The position numbers were made by a program, and so were the translations under genes. This document shows positions 10,033 through 21,319 of a stretch of 64,000 bases of DNA, in pieces. Source of the DNA: Entomortierella parvispora (Eukaryota; Mortierellomycota; Mortierellomycetes; Mortierellales; Mortierellaceae); assembly GCA_963573315.1 (NCBI GenBank), contig OY752142.1, forward strand, positions 2,108,001-2,172,000. The letters are read 5' to 3'. The notes beneath the pieces were generated by a model that saw nothing but the letters and a program-made list of their open reading frames with translations, searched no databases and had not been told where the DNA came from. Positions within the stretch are counted from its first letter, which is position 1. Every line of letters starts with the position of its first letter.

Positions 10033-11642
10033 ATGATGCTCGGCAACCAGGCACAGCAGCAGCAAAAGGACATTGAGGTACCATCACTTTCACTTTCATT
10101 TTCATACCTTGAGCCGCCCAATCATTGCGTAGGTCTAAACCACATTACTGACTCGATCCTTTCATTCTCAATAGGTCACTGCCCCTCCATCAGACAGTAT
10201 CTCAGATCTCGCATTCTCAAAGACGAGTGATCTTCTCGCCGCCACCTCCTGGAACAATGAGGTGAGGCCACTGAACAATGCACGAAAACCTTTGGAATCG
10301 TATTCTAGCCTGCAACTTGCATCTGACCAACCCTTTCTTCGTTAAAGGTCCGTATCTGGGAAGTCATGGGAGATGGCTCGACTGTGGCCAAAGCCATGTA
10401 CTCTCACGAAGGACCTGCTCTAGTCTGCCAATGGAGTCCCGTAAGTGGCATTTTTTATTTTCTACCTTGATACTCAAATGCATCGAACATGCCCTCCTTT
10501 TTGAAGAAATCTCACTCAAATTGTATCTACCTTACTAGGATGGATCAAAGCTTGCTTCAGGAGGCGCGGACAGTGCAGGAAGGATGTTCGATGTCAGCAC
10601 AGGTCAATCCACGCAGTTTGCGAAACACGATGCTCCCGTAAAGGGCTTGAGATGGGTTGAAGCCAATATTGTTGCCACAGGAAGCTGGGATAAGACGATC
10701 AAGGTAAACAGAGGACAAACATTATATCCTGCTCCTCGAATATGCCCTTAGAGATGTGCAGGATCTATGGCTCATCCACTAAATCCCTCGTTCTTTATTA
10801 CAGTACTGGGATGTTAGACAGCAAACCCCTGTTTCTTCCGTGGCGCTCAGCGACAGACTTTACTCCATGGACACACATGGATCGCTTCTTGTTGCTGCGA
10901 CGGCAGATCGATCAATTACTATGTACGACATGAGCAACCCAGCGGTGCCTTTCCGAACCATGGAAAGTCCCCTTAAGATGCAAACACGCGTGGTCTCCTG
11001 CTTCACCACCGGAGGCGGGTTTGCTGTCGGAAGTATCGAGGGTCGAGTCGCCATTCAATATACGGACGTCAAGGACAGCCAGTACGTTTGCTACGAAAAC
11101 TCTTCTTTTCTACCGCCAAAAGACATTTTTTTTTACATGGGATTTTTAACACGATTCTTCATTTTCTGCAGGGGAAACTTTTCTTTCAAGTGCCATCGCG
11201 ATGGAGCACCTTCAGCGCCTAACGCGTCTGTCTATGCAGTCAATGCCATTTCCTTCCACCCTGTCTTTGGCACTTTTGCGACGGCGGGATCCGATGGTGG
11301 ATTTACGTTCTGGGACAAGGACTCAAAGCAGAAGCTTAAGGTGTTTAACAAGCAGGCGGGACCCATTTCTGCAGCAACATTTAACAGAAACGGAAGCATC
11401 TACGCTTACTCTGTCAGCTACGACTGGAGCAAGGTATACCATCAGTAGTCCGGCCACTCGAACCTGGCGCTTGTGATCAAGGATGTTTCTTTATTGCAAA
11501 TGGTATTTACGGCCGTTGACATTTTTTATTTTTCTTTCTGTCACCGTCTCAATAGGGATACACTGGCGCGTCAGAGACCTTCAAGAACACCATTATGCTC
11601 AGTCCAGTGTCTGAGACGGATATCAAACCTCGTAAGAAGTAA
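10033..11642 (+). CDS. RAE1: mRNA export factor Rae1/Gle2
   Basis: Seven exons (10033-10077, 10175-10261, 10348-10440, 10539-10703, 10804-11081, 11172-11433, 11556-11642) encode 338 aa, the normal size for this WD40 beta-propeller. Rae1/Gle2 docks on the GLEBS motif of Nup98 at the nuclear pore, helps export mRNA and also acts at the spindle. The sequence shows family-typical blocks: DSISDLAFSKTSDLLAATSW (first blade), GPALVCQWSPDGSKLASGGAD, VATGSWDKTIKYWDVRQ, YAVNAISFHPVFGTFATAGS and [12 protein letters not shown]-like [25 protein letters not shown] near the end. The basic tail PRKK matches orthologues. The first exon is short (15 codons). All introns are GT-AG and identification is firm. 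Confidence 0.96.
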
Positions 11643-11936
11643 ATAGCAAGACCGACATAGGAAGACATCGATTCGACCCGATAGCCACCACTCTTTTCCC
11701 TTTGTAAAAAAAAAAAGGCAATATCGCAAGGAACCGAGTTTTTGTGTCTAGTTGGATCGTTTGTCTCTTCCAGTTCATTTTTGTTAGCATACCTCCTCCC
11801 AATACCAAGAAGGAAATGAATATGGACGAACATATATGACAATTCATCAATGTTTATGTATATATGCGATCTATGAATATTACAACCTGCTCTCTTTCCC
11901 ACCTCCTCCTCTACCGAAATGATCATCGTTCGTGCT

Positions 11937-14885
11937 TTACTTGGCCTCCTCAGCCTCCTCGACGAACGCAATCAAGTTCTTGTTCTCTGCAACCATCTCT
12001 CCGACGTTGAAGAAAACATCCGAGACGACACCATCGACGGGCGACTTGATGATATGCTAATGTGCACAAGATACAATGAGAGAATAATAGTGTTTAGTAC
12101 AGGAATCAAAATACACACATAGAAAAAATCCATTGCATCAGGAAAAAAGTGATTTTACCTCCATCTTCATGGCCTCAAGAATAACAAGAGCCTGACCCTT
12201 GACGACGACATCACCGGGCTTGCACATGACCTGCGAGATCTTGCAAGGCATGGGCGTACGCAAGCTTCCGGCCTTCTCCTCCTTACCCATGGTCAAGAAC
12301 TTTGGCTGAGGCACGTCCAGGGTGACCTTGCCCTCGTCAGCAAAGACGTGAACCTGATCACCTTCCTGGATCACATTCGACTTGTACACACGGTTCTCAA
12401 TCTCGGCCAACACACCCTCCTCCGTCAACTTGGCCATGACCTTGTTGAAGACAGTGGTCTTGTTGGGGGTCTGGACACGGACATTGTAGGTGCCATCCTT
12501 GTTGAACTCCACACCAACCTTGACATCCTGATCCTCGAGCTTGAAGGCCAACTTTTGTTCGCTGATCTCGTTCAAGCGGAGACCGGGGCTAAGGGTGAAA
12601 GGGGAGGTGGCATCGGCGGCCTCCAGGGCAGCCTTCTTGGAAGCCTCCAAATCTCTCAAGACTACGGACAAGGAAGCCTGGGCGACGGTGGCGGGGTTCA
12701 AGGGAGGGGCGGGCTTGAACATATCGGCCTCGTACTTTTGAATGAATCCAGTCTCGACCTCTCCAGCAATGAAGGCTGGGTGAGACGCCAAAGTCTTCAA
12801 GAACTCAATGTTGGTGTTCAATCCCACAACCTCGTACTCGCTCAAGGCCTTGCGCAAGATACGGAGAGCAGCGGTACGGTTCTCGCCATGGACAACCAAC
12901 TTGGCGATCATGGGATCATAGTGGACCGAGATCTCATCTCCCTGAACGAAACCAGTCTCGAGACGGACACTGTCCGAGGCCTCGGGGGTCTGAACGTGAA
13001 GCAGAGGACCAACATCGGGCAAGAAGTTGTTGTTGGGGTTCTCGGCGTAGATACGAGCCTCAAAAGCCCATCCGTCCTTCTTGAGTTCTCCCTGGAGCTG
13101 AGGCAAGCGGTTGCCGGCAGCGACCTCGAGTTGCCACTGAACCAAATCAGTGTGGGTGATCATCTCCGTAATGGGATGCTCGACCTGAAGACGGGTGTTC
13201 ATCTCCATAAAGTAGAATTTCTGATCAGTGTTGTCCATGATGAATTCGACTGTTCCAGCTCCCACATAGTTGACGGCCTTGGCAGCTGCCACAGCCTTCT
13301 CACCCAAATCGCGTCTGAGCTCCTCAGAGAGACCAGGCTATGGTTGAAAGAGGGGGAAAAAAAATCTGATATTAGCGAATTTTCGACCACATTGATCATA
13401 TCCCCTGGACAAATCGCAAGAGCGGACTTACGGCAGGAGCCTCCTCAAGAATCTTTTGATGTCTGCGCTGGACACTGCAGTCGCGCTCAAACAGGTAAAC
13501 AGCGTTTCCAAGGGTATCGGCAAAGACCTGAACCTCAACGTGGCGAGGGGTGACCAAGTACTTCTCGACCAAGCTATATGACCACAAAAAAAAAGATGAC
13601 CGCAAATATTAGAACCCAAGATATAAAAGCAATGCTTTTTGTAAAACTATACAAAAATGCCACTTACACCTTGTCATCACTGAAAGACTTCATGGCCTCA
13701 CGTCTGGAGCTCTCCAACATGGACTGGAAATCCTCGGGGCTCTCAACGATACGCATACCCTTTCCTCCACCACCCTTGACAGCCTTGATCAAAACGGGGT
13801 ATCCAATCTTGGCAGCCTCGGCCTTCAAGAAAGCGTCGTCCTGGTTTTCACCATGGTATCCTGGAACGACAGGGACCTTGGCAGCCTGCATGATGAACTT
13901 GGACTCACTCTTAGATCCCATCGAGGTCATGGCGCTGGCGGGGGGTCCAATGAAAGTGATGTTCTCCTTCGCCAAACGATCAGCAAAGCCGGCATTCTCG
14001 GACAAGAATCCGTAACCAGGGTGAATGGCCTAAGAAGTAGCAAGGGACAAAAACACCACTGTCAACATCACCATTCTTTTGATTTGTTCATCCTCTGCTA
14101 AAGTAAAACAATTGCCAAGAACAACTCCAAAGCATTGTCCCGAGTGTTTGGAAAAAAAAAAGAAAAGAAAAGACAGGTTTGAGAACAAGTTCGTACCTGA
14201 GCTCCACTCTTGCGAGCAATCTCAATGATCTTGTCAGCCTTCAAGTAACTCTCTGCTGAAGGGGCTGGTCCAATGTTGTAAGCCTCATCAGCCTATATAT
14301 ATAAAAGAGTAAGAACAGGTTAGTTTTTTTTTTAAAAAAGCCAAGGTGCCCTTCAGTGAAGAGAAACCAGACATCAATAGTCGCGAACTTGCCATCTTGA
14401 CGTGAAGGGCGTTTCGATCGGCATCACTGAAAACGGCAACAGTCTTGATTCCCAACTTCTTGGCAGTGCGCATGATTCTGCAGGCAATTTCACCACTGTA
14501 GATCATCAATAAGAGAGAGTCGTCAATAAGAGAGACAGATAGAGGAAGGAGCTGTTCAGTATCTTCACTGTCGTCGTATTTCATCCGTTTGCCCCTGAGA
14601 CTAGAAGGGCGATCTGCAAGGTGACATGAGCTAGTTACCGGTTGGCAATGAGGATCTTGTCGAACAATGGCTTGCGCTCTAGAGGATCAGCATGAGTGAC
14701 AATCGGGTTAGAGGAAGAAGACGATGAGAAGGGGTAATAGATGTGGAGCGGGCGAGAGAACGAAGGGAGGGTTTACCAATCTCTGTGGTGTACCAGCGCA
14801 TAGGCTTCATGGAGACCTGGTTGAGGGTGGTTCCCCAGCGCATGCGAAGCGCGGCTCTGTTTGCAGAGAGCATGAAGGATGACAT
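11937..14885 (-). CDS. MCCC1: Methylcrotonyl-CoA carboxylase biotin-containing (alpha) subunit, mitochondrial
   Basis: Leucine catabolism: carboxylates a biotin arm and, with the beta subunit, converts 3-methylcrotonyl-CoA to 3-methylglutaconyl-CoA in the mitochondrial matrix. Eight exons (14885-14777, 14678-14639, 14495-14393, 14292-14197, 14029-13668, 13573-13432, 13337-12159, 12056-11937) give 716 aa. An Arg/Ser-rich presequence ([17 protein letters not shown]) precedes the biotin carboxylase domain: [19 protein letters not shown], the Gly-rich ATP loop [18 protein letters not shown], and [15 protein letters not shown]. The C-terminal biotinyl domain has EAMKMEH, with the biotin lysine, split by the last intron. 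The third intron (14392-14293) starts with GCAAGT, a GC-AG intron required to keep frame (VKM|ADEAY). Domain order and the lack of a carboxyltransferase domain separate it from pyruvate carboxylase; propionyl-CoA carboxylase alpha is the nearest alternative. Confidence 0.93.
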
Positions 14886-15273
14886 TGCGGGAAGGAAGAG
14901 GATGAGGATGAGAGAGGAGAGGGGAGGGGATGAAAGAGAAGAAAGGGGTAATGGAGAAGGAAGGAAAAGAAAACAAAAAAAGATGGAGCAAAGAGTTGCA
15001 CACCCGTGGGTGCGAGAGTGTGAAGTGGGGGAGGGAGACGGACAGAGGAGAGGAATTTCCCACGTTCACGTGACCCCGGATTTTCATTTTCGATTTTTTT
15101 TTCTTTTTCTCACTCGCACCTCTCTCTCCACGCAGCAAACGCGTCAGCCGAAGACACTTGCGGGTGGGTGGAATGGGTGGCGGATTGGACTTTCGGAGAT
15201 ATTAATACATCTACAGCTTTTATTAGTTGGTTGTTTTTTTGCTTCGCAACACGAATGTGTGCCTTGAGACGTT
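14886..15273. promoter_or_regulatory. MCCC1 promoter region and 3' flank of the TLC gene
   Basis: No gene is seen. Purine-rich sequence (pyrimidine-rich on the MCCC1 strand) precedes the start, and a TCACGTGA octamer lies at 15066-15073, about 180 bp upstream of MCCC1. Confidence 0.5.
15066..15073. promoter_or_regulatory. TCACGTGA palindrome upstream of MCCC1
   Basis: Same octamer as at 1222 and 55554. CACGTG is the bHLH core site. Function is inferred. Confidence 0.4.
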
Positions 15274-16164
15274 CTATTCTTCTTTCTTGTTGCGTCTGCT
15301 GCCATTGCCCACTGCTGTCGCCGCCTTGTCTGCGTTATGTGCCTGGTCTGTCGTTGTCTTGTCTGTCTTGTGCTTGTCCGCTACCGTGCGGTGCTTACCA
15401 AAATAAAATGCTTGGACCGACTTGACCCACTGCTTGGCCAGGATCAACCACCACACCACATTCATGAAAAACATTGTCGTCGTCGTGATCGTATACTTCT
15501 TGCCAATATACAACGGCGCCTCGTACCAGCTGACGCCCAGCTTGGCTCCAATGGAATACCCCATCCACCAATTGCCAAACACCCGGCACCAGAAATAAGT
15601 CACCAACAGACTTGTGTCTACCGCCCTCTTCAACCTCGAGTTCATAAACGTCAGGCCCCGACTCTGCAACGCCCATCGAAAGTGGAGAATGGGTGTACTC
15701 AAGTTCATCAACGACAACATGCCAATGAAATATGGCCCCGGGTTCGTCAACGTCAATGCACGCAGGTAATACGCCGACCCAAGGATGACCGCCACATGAT
15801 GAAAGAGAATCAGGTTGCTCCCGACCCCAAACGTTATCCTTTGATAAAACTCAAAGACCGTGTCCTGTGTCAAGTAGCCGAGCTCGAGTCCGACGAGGAA
15901 CCGGGTGATGAGACTTTGGTAGGTCGAGATATCATTCCGAGTCCAGTCCACCGACAGCAACAGGTACGACCCCACCAGGGTCATGATTGTGGAATGAGTC
16001 GAGGCCACCATCTTGTTGGCGAGATGGTAATGCTTTTGAATGTCGGCCTTGAGAGGTAGAAACTCCTTGACCCATGTCTGTCGTCTGAGAATCCCAAAGA
16101 GCAACGGATAAAGCGTCAACCCGGCTACGAGCGACAGAGGAAAGTGCGGAGAGATAATGTCCAT
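15274..16164 (-). CDS. TLC-domain membrane protein
   Basis: Single-exon, 296 aa. Several hydrophobic segments are visible, including one near the start (LVAGLTLYPLLFGIL), TIMTLVGSYLLL around residue 60 and FMNVVWWLILAKQWV near residue 240. The middle has the TLC (TRAM-LAG1-CLN8) hallmarks: GLELGYLTQDTVFEF, FHHVAVILGSAYY and LMNLSTPILHFRW. These match TMEM56/TLCD-type fungal proteins rather than ceramide synthases, since the Lag1 HH signature is incomplete (one FHH). The C-terminal 45 residues are hydrophilic and Lys/Asp/Thr-rich. Probably ER or related membranes; lipid sensing, transport or synthesis is suggested for the family. The substrate cannot be told. Confidence 0.8.
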   Translation of the reverse strand: MDIISPHFPLSLVAGLTLYPLLFGILRRQTWVKEFLPLKADIQKHYHLANKMVASTHSTIMTLVGSYLLLSVDWTRNDISTYQSLITRFLVGLELGYLTQDTVFEFYQRITFGVGSNLILFHHVAVILGSAYYLRALTLTNPGPYFIGMLSLMNLSTPILHFRWALQSRGLTFMNSRLKRAVDTSLLVTYFWCRVFGNWWMGYSIGAKLGVSWYEAPLYIGKKYTITTTTMFFMNVVWWLILAKQWVKSVQAFYFGKHRTVADKHKTDKTTTDQAHNADKAATAVGNGSRRNKKEE

Positions 16165-16809
16165 GGCCTGGATAGCTGTCGAAAGTAAACACGCCTGTCT
16201 TGAGTGGGAAGATGGATGAGGTTAGCGCAGGTGGGGCGGTAGAAAAGAGAGGAGAGGGGAGGGGGAGGAGAGGGTGACAAATGTGAGTGGGGACAGGAAA
16301 GAAAGCAGAAAAGAAAAAAGGAAGGGGGTTGATGACTGCGGGAGAAAGTGAAGAGCCGGGGGCAGGTGGACACAAAGCGCTCAGGAGAACGTCAGTGTGT
16401 GGAGATATGCGGCGCAAAGGGAAACCTTGGCTTTGCACTGCCAGCACAGGACAGGACAGGGCTCTTTTCTTGTGCGAGCGGCTTGTCTGGCCGGTTGCTG
16501 AAGGCAACGAATGGAAAAATAGCCGAGCAACCGTGCGTGTTCGTTTCTTGTCTTGGTGTCGAAGATGCATCTCTGCCGACAATGGGGATTCCGCACGAAA
16601 AGCATCAGGTCCTCGCTTCCCCCCTTGACCAAACACTCTTTCATCCTCATCCCAAGACAGTCTTCGAGACAGAGTGTTCTGGGCACATCGAGAAAAACGG
16701 GCAAAGCGCAGGAGCTGCGCACTAAGATAGAAAACCACGTCTACTGAAAAAGAAAAAAAGGGCTTGGCAATGGTGATATTGCTACTTGAAGAAGAGTTTC
16801 TACTTCTGT
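16165..16809. other. Intergenic region between TLC gene and STOML2, nothing recognised
   Basis: Open frames here are short and compositionally biased (CT/GA-rich). It must hold the TLC gene promoter and the STOML2 3' UTR. No RNA gene or repeat is recognised. Confidence 0.4.
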
Positions 16810-18430
16810 TTATTGGTTAGAGCTACTTGGTACCGAGGTGATCGACTCGGTCGTAGTCATCCCGCGCTTCTTGGATATACCGTCGTAGATTGTCAATGCC
16901 TACAGGAAACAAAAATAAAAAACGCGCAGCACCAGTCAATTTGTCAAAATCGCTGCAGGGTTCATGCTTGAAAGCAGCTCCAGTTGATGCAAAATAAATT
17001 ACCTGAGCAACCATTCCGGCGGCATCGTTTGCCGTTGCAGGCAGGATCAAGGTGTTTGTCTCCTTGGCCAACTGGGCAAAAGCGTCCACGTACTTGTCTG
17101 CGACAGTCAACGAGACGGCGTGGTGACCTCCAGGAGTGTTAGTGATGGCGTCAGCAATACGACGGATTCCTTCTGCGGTCGCCTGAGCTCGAAGGAGAAT
17201 AGCCTCTGCCTCTCCGGCGGCCCTGTTGATTTGCTCTGACTTGTCAGCCTCAGACTGGAGGATGGTCGATTGCTTATGACCCTCTGCAACGTTAATAGCA
17301 GCCTGGCGAGAACCTATTGTTAATCAAATCAATAAGCTTAGCAGGAGTATCGAGCAACCGAGAGGCTTCTTCCAGCTCATGGTGTAATCATACCCTCAGA
17401 GTCCAAGATCTGAGCACGCTTAGTTCTTTCCGCAGAAACTTGCTGATGCATGCTCTCTACGACTTTGGCAGGGGGGTGGATATCTCTGATTTCATAACGC
17501 AAGCATTGGATGCCCCAGTCTGCCGCCGCTGTGTTGATGGCCTCCACGATGTTTGAATTCAAATGGGCGCGCTCTGCAAGGGTACGATCCAATGTCATTT
17601 GTCCAATCTCTGCACGCATGGTTGTCTGAGCGAGCTGCGCCACCGAGAACTCTGCGTCCTCGACTCCATAGGAAGCCTTGTAGGGATCCACAACTCGGAA
17701 GTAGAGTACTCCGTCCAGATCAAGTGTTACGTTATCTAGTTAGTTTCGAATATCCAGAGAAACAAAAAAGGGCGGTGAGGAATCTCATTAACGCTGCAAA
17801 GTGAGTGGACCTCCCTCCCCAGTCTCTCCAGTTTCGGGTTGCTTGTTTCGTACCTTGTGTAATGGCGCTCTGGCTTGGAATTTCGATGGCGACTTCTTTA
17901 AGACTTTTGACATAACGGACGCGATCCAAAAAGGGCATCAAGATCTGAAGACCTGGCTCCAACGTTCTGTGAAAGCGACCCATACGTTCAACGATCCATG
18001 CCTCCTGCTGAGGAACGAACTTGACCACCTATAAAGATCGTAGCGAAAGGAACTGGTTAGGTAAAAAAAAAAAAAACAAGTGGACGACAGGGAAGGTTTG
18101 CGTCATACCGTATTCATAGGCAGGGACTTTCTAGAGCTGCCAAGGCCGCCACTGCCACCCCAGTTTGTGTAGCCTCCATCGTCGCCATAGCGAGTGGCAT
18201 AGGACCTTCTCAGGATCAGGACCGAAGGAGCAGAGATAGCCTATAGAAAGGGGTGGGTAGGTTTTCTGTTAATGTTAGCCGCGATGCGCTCAGGTCCATT
18301 CACCCATTGACTCGGGAGGGAGTACAAAGGGAAAAGCGTGGAGAACAAGACTTGCCAAGGGTGTTGTTCTGAGGGTAGACCGGGGGATTTGAGAGAGAGC
18401 GAGTCTCGGCTTGAGGGTTGTTCGCATCAT
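16810..18430 (-). CDS. STOML2: Stomatin-like protein 2, mitochondrial (SPFH/prohibitin family)
   Basis: Inner-membrane scaffold that binds cardiolipin and organises prohibitins and proteases. Six exons (18430-18356, 18240-18109, 18028-17854, 17735-17394, 17313-17003, 16899-16810) give 374 aa. A basic presequence (MMRTTLKPRLALSQIPRSTL) is followed by the SPFH domain: VVKFVPQQEAWIVERMGRFH, GLQILMPFLDRVRYVKSLKE, DNVTLDLDGVLYFRV, and AQTTMRAEIGQMTLDRTLAE. Then come the coiled region (ERTKRAQILDSEGSRQAAIN) and the C-terminal ALTIYDG segment. An in-frame upstream ATG at 18559 exists, but the 18430 start gives a proper mitochondrial presequence. Intron 1 (18355-18241) begins GCAAGT, so it is GC-AG; no strong GT donor keeps frame. 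The gene is divergent from RBM8A with 195 bp between starts. Confidence 0.93.
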
Positions 18431-18594
18431 TGTCGCGTTCTTTTTTTGTGTGGGTGTCAGGGATGCGGAGGCAAACGTGTGCATGCATGTCGGGGTTCTT
18501 GAATACAGTAGCTGCTTAAGGGTCACGTAGCCTTCTGTTTCTTGTGATCTGTTCACCATGGATGGTCAAATCAGTCATCCCCTCTTTCTCTTTC

Positions 18595-18618
18595 AACACA
18601 CACACACACACACACACA
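18595..18618. repeat. (CA)n microsatellite just before the RBM8A start codon
   Basis: About twelve CA units end 7 bp before the ATG at 18626, so the tract is probably in the RBM8A 5' UTR, between the divergent STOML2 and RBM8A starts. Confidence 0.85.
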
Positions 18619-18625
18619 AGAAGCC

Positions 18626-19874
18626 ATGACCGACAAATTCGAGATTGACCTTAACCTGAAGCCAGGAGAAGACTTGCAGGATGAGGAGATGGCTGGTAAT
18701 GCAGGGCTCTGTTCGCTCGACTTAATGTACTTCCTGCGAACCGCGTGGACAAACAATCAGAACCAATGGACAACAACTCGTTGCCTTAACAGCACCTTGA
18801 CCTGGACCGGACGGTGCTTCCTCAATCAATACTCTCATGTTGTTCTTGATAATTAAGAATCAAATCAACAGACTACATTATTTGTCCATCAGGAGCGTGG
18901 ATAGACTTCTTCTGGAGTTGGCGCCTGGATTTTGCGACCATTTGCAGAGCACAGTCTAGCCACTTGTCAAAGGAACCTTTGTCTAGAAAGCTTTTACCCA
19001 CAGGAGCTCAATTCACTCACCCGCTTTGAACTATGGTATCCTTGGATCTTTTAGAGGCCCCCATTACGACCATCAAGAGAAAGGGTCGTGGTTTCCAGAG
19101 CGGAGGTAGGAGAATCGACTCTGTTGAAACGAAGGAAAAGATGGGCTAAAACTATCCAGATGAGCCAGGACTAACAAGCAATCGCAACACTGGATTCTTC
19201 CTTAGACCAAAGAGGCGATGGAGTCCACGGTTCTGCATTCGAGAAGTTGAACTCGGGCGATGACAGTACCACCGGAAAGGCGCTGAAATGTATGTGCATT
19301 TTGTATTTCGAACGGTGACCTGCTTCTCGCCCGCCCTTCAAGGTCTAACCTTTACTTTTTATATTTTTCTCTTTGCCTACTAACCTATGTTTGTTTGGTT
19401 TTAGCTGTCGAGGGTTGGATCTTGTTGGTTACAGGTGTTCATGAGGAGGCCACCGAGGAAGATATCCAGGACAAATTTGGAGAGTATGGCGAAGTCAAGA
19501 ACATTCATTTGAACTTGGACAGACGCACAGGATACGTCAAGGTAAGGATGTTTCCCTTTTCTTTCCCCTCAATTGATATTCTCTTTAAAGTTGTGGCGGC
19601 CATTAGAATGTCTCCTTACTGCCTATTGACTCTTTCATGGTTTGCTTTCTAGGGATATGCATTGGTGGAGTATGGCGAATATTCTCAAGCGCAGGAGGCT
19701 ATCTCACAACTGAATGGCTCCAAGCTTTTGGATCAGACTTTGACCGTCGACTTTGCTTTCATAAAGCCCAACCAGACCGAGGACCGTGGTCGCAAGGGAG
19801 GCTTCACATCACGCAGCAGGGGAGGTTACAATGGTCGTCGTTCCGGGCGTTCAAGCAGTCCTGGCCGCCGATAA
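18626..19874 (+). CDS. RBM8A: RNA-binding protein 8A (Y14), exon junction complex
   Basis: Y14 pairs with Mago in the exon junction complex deposited on spliced mRNA, acting in export, decay and localisation. Five exons (18626-18695, 19055-19105, 19206-19289, 19405-19541, 19653-19874) encode 187 aa, close to the usual 160-175. The acidic N-terminus is followed by [17 protein letters not shown] single RRM follows: [19 protein letters not shown], then [20 protein letters not shown] (RNP1-like) and [14 protein letters not shown]. The C-terminus is Arg/Ser/Gly-rich ([18 protein letters not shown]), as in animal Y14. Presence of an EJC core gene fits this intron-rich genome. Introns 1-3 are phase 1 and intron 4 is phase 0. 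Confidence 0.95.
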
Positions 19875-20300
19875 ATCACGTCAGGCCAGCTCTAAAAAGA
19901 AAAAAGAAAAAAAAGGGACGTCGAAAATGCCAACCTTTGGTCAAGGTGATAATAAAAGAAAAAAAACCTTATCAAAGGCAAACGTTGCCCAGAGACCCAT
20001 TGACGAGGAAAAGTAAAACGGTTTCCAAACATCTCTGTCGCTTCTTTGGACCCCAGTGAGTTATGTGTATCGTAAATCACATCCAATTTTACTCCTAAGC
20101 GTCAGGAGCTGTAACGGCCGGTACCCTTACCAATGACAAGATACTCGTTTTCTCCGCTTCCCTTCTCCTCCCACACTCCTTCCCTGTCCCCTCGCTCTCA
20201 AAGCAAACCCAGTGACTCCGGGTCGCCGTAATCCATTTCAAATGGAACGGAACGTGCCCAGTTCTGGATGTTTTATTGAGTTAGTTTCTTGCTTCTTGTT
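19875..20300. other. Convergent 3' region of RBM8A and the GPI protein gene
   Basis: AT/A-rich 3' UTR-like sequence just after RBM8A (runs of A, AATAAAAG near 19951), then CT-rich sequence. No gene is recognised. Confidence 0.4.
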
Positions 20301-21319
20301 TTAGACCAAGAGGGCAGCAACTGCAGAGGCCAGGAGGACAGTAGCAGGCACCATCACGCTGTTGGAAGCTCCAGCGCTGGTGCCCTTTGACGCGACCTTG
20401 GAGTCAGAAGCACCTCCATTTGTGTTGGTCTGGCTGGGAGAAACAGTGGTCGTGGCGGAGGCAGTGGCACCAGCAGCAGAGCTCGACTTGCCATTAGGGG
20501 TAGCAGTCGTGTTCGCGGCAGCGCCACCAGCTGGAGGGATAGTGACATCGGTAGGAAGAGCACCGTTCACGCACCGCTGGGACAAGGGCAAAGTTCCGTC
20601 AGGGCGAGGGCCCGAGAAATCATACTGATCACCGTAGATGCGCTTGACACCATAGGTTGAGTGAGAGACATCGCAGTCGGTCTTGACCTGGCAACAACGC
20701 ATGCCATAAACACCAATCTCGGGCTCGATAACGTTGACAAAGTGAGCAAAGCCAGCGCAAGAGGCACCAACGGGGGCCTTGATGTCATACTAGTGAGAGA
20801 ACGAGAGATGAAAGAACAGACGTTAGAATGGGGGGGACAAGGATTGTTCTACTGCCATCCTTGATTTCTTGGTCTCTTGGGCTTTTACCTGTCCACCAGT
20901 ATCGCAGGGGTTCAACTGGTATTGAACAGGGTCGATTTGGCCCTAACGATTGGATTGTGATTAAAGAAACCGGTTAGGTCATGTTAAAAAGTACAGTGCT
21001 GGGCACAAGCCTTCGTTTGTCGAGCCACTCCCGTTGAATCCCTTACAGTAATCTGGACCCAGTCTTTGCCAGTGGCCCAGTGGGCAGAGAGGACAAATCC
21101 AGAGGGGAAGATCTTGGCACCAGGAGCCTTAGGGTTGGGCTTGTTGCAGAACGCAATAGCCTTGTCCTCGTTGGCAGCAATGTCTCCTCCGATCATGGGA
21201 GGGAGGAAGAAACAGTAGTTGTCGGCAGAGTCCACAGAGGCGATCTGGCCGTTGATTTGAGCCTGGGATCCCAGCGCCAAGGCAGCGGTGGAGGCGATAA
21301 AGAGGGTAGTGGCGCGCAT
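20301..21319 (-). CDS. Secreted, Cys-containing, probably GPI-anchored surface protein of unknown function
   Basis: Three exons (21319-21047, 20942-20889, 20789-20301) give 271 aa. The signal peptide MRATTLFIASTAALALGSQA precedes a compact domain. Recognisable blocks are NYCFFLPPMIGGDIAANEDK, AIAFCNKPNP, GFVLSAHWATGKDWVQIT, GQIDPVQYQLNPCDTGGQYD, CAGFAHFVNVIEPEIGVYG and RCCQVKTDCDVS. This cysteine pattern belongs to a conserved family of fungal extracellular proteins without a known activity. After residue ~185 the sequence is Ser/Thr/Ala-rich (a likely O-glycosylated stalk) and ends in a hydrophobic segment typical of GPI signals. A longer start at 21478 is open but would bury the signal peptide. 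Confidence 0.75.

Noticed and set aside
12348-13553. 401-codon plus-strand frame over the carboxylase gene
   Set aside because: Antisense shadow of MCCC1 exons and runs through its introns.
12159-14885. Pyruvate carboxylase as identity for the biotin enzyme
   Set aside because: No carboxyltransferase domain lies between the biotin carboxylase and biotinyl domains; the length (716 aa) fits an acyl-CoA carboxylase alpha subunit.
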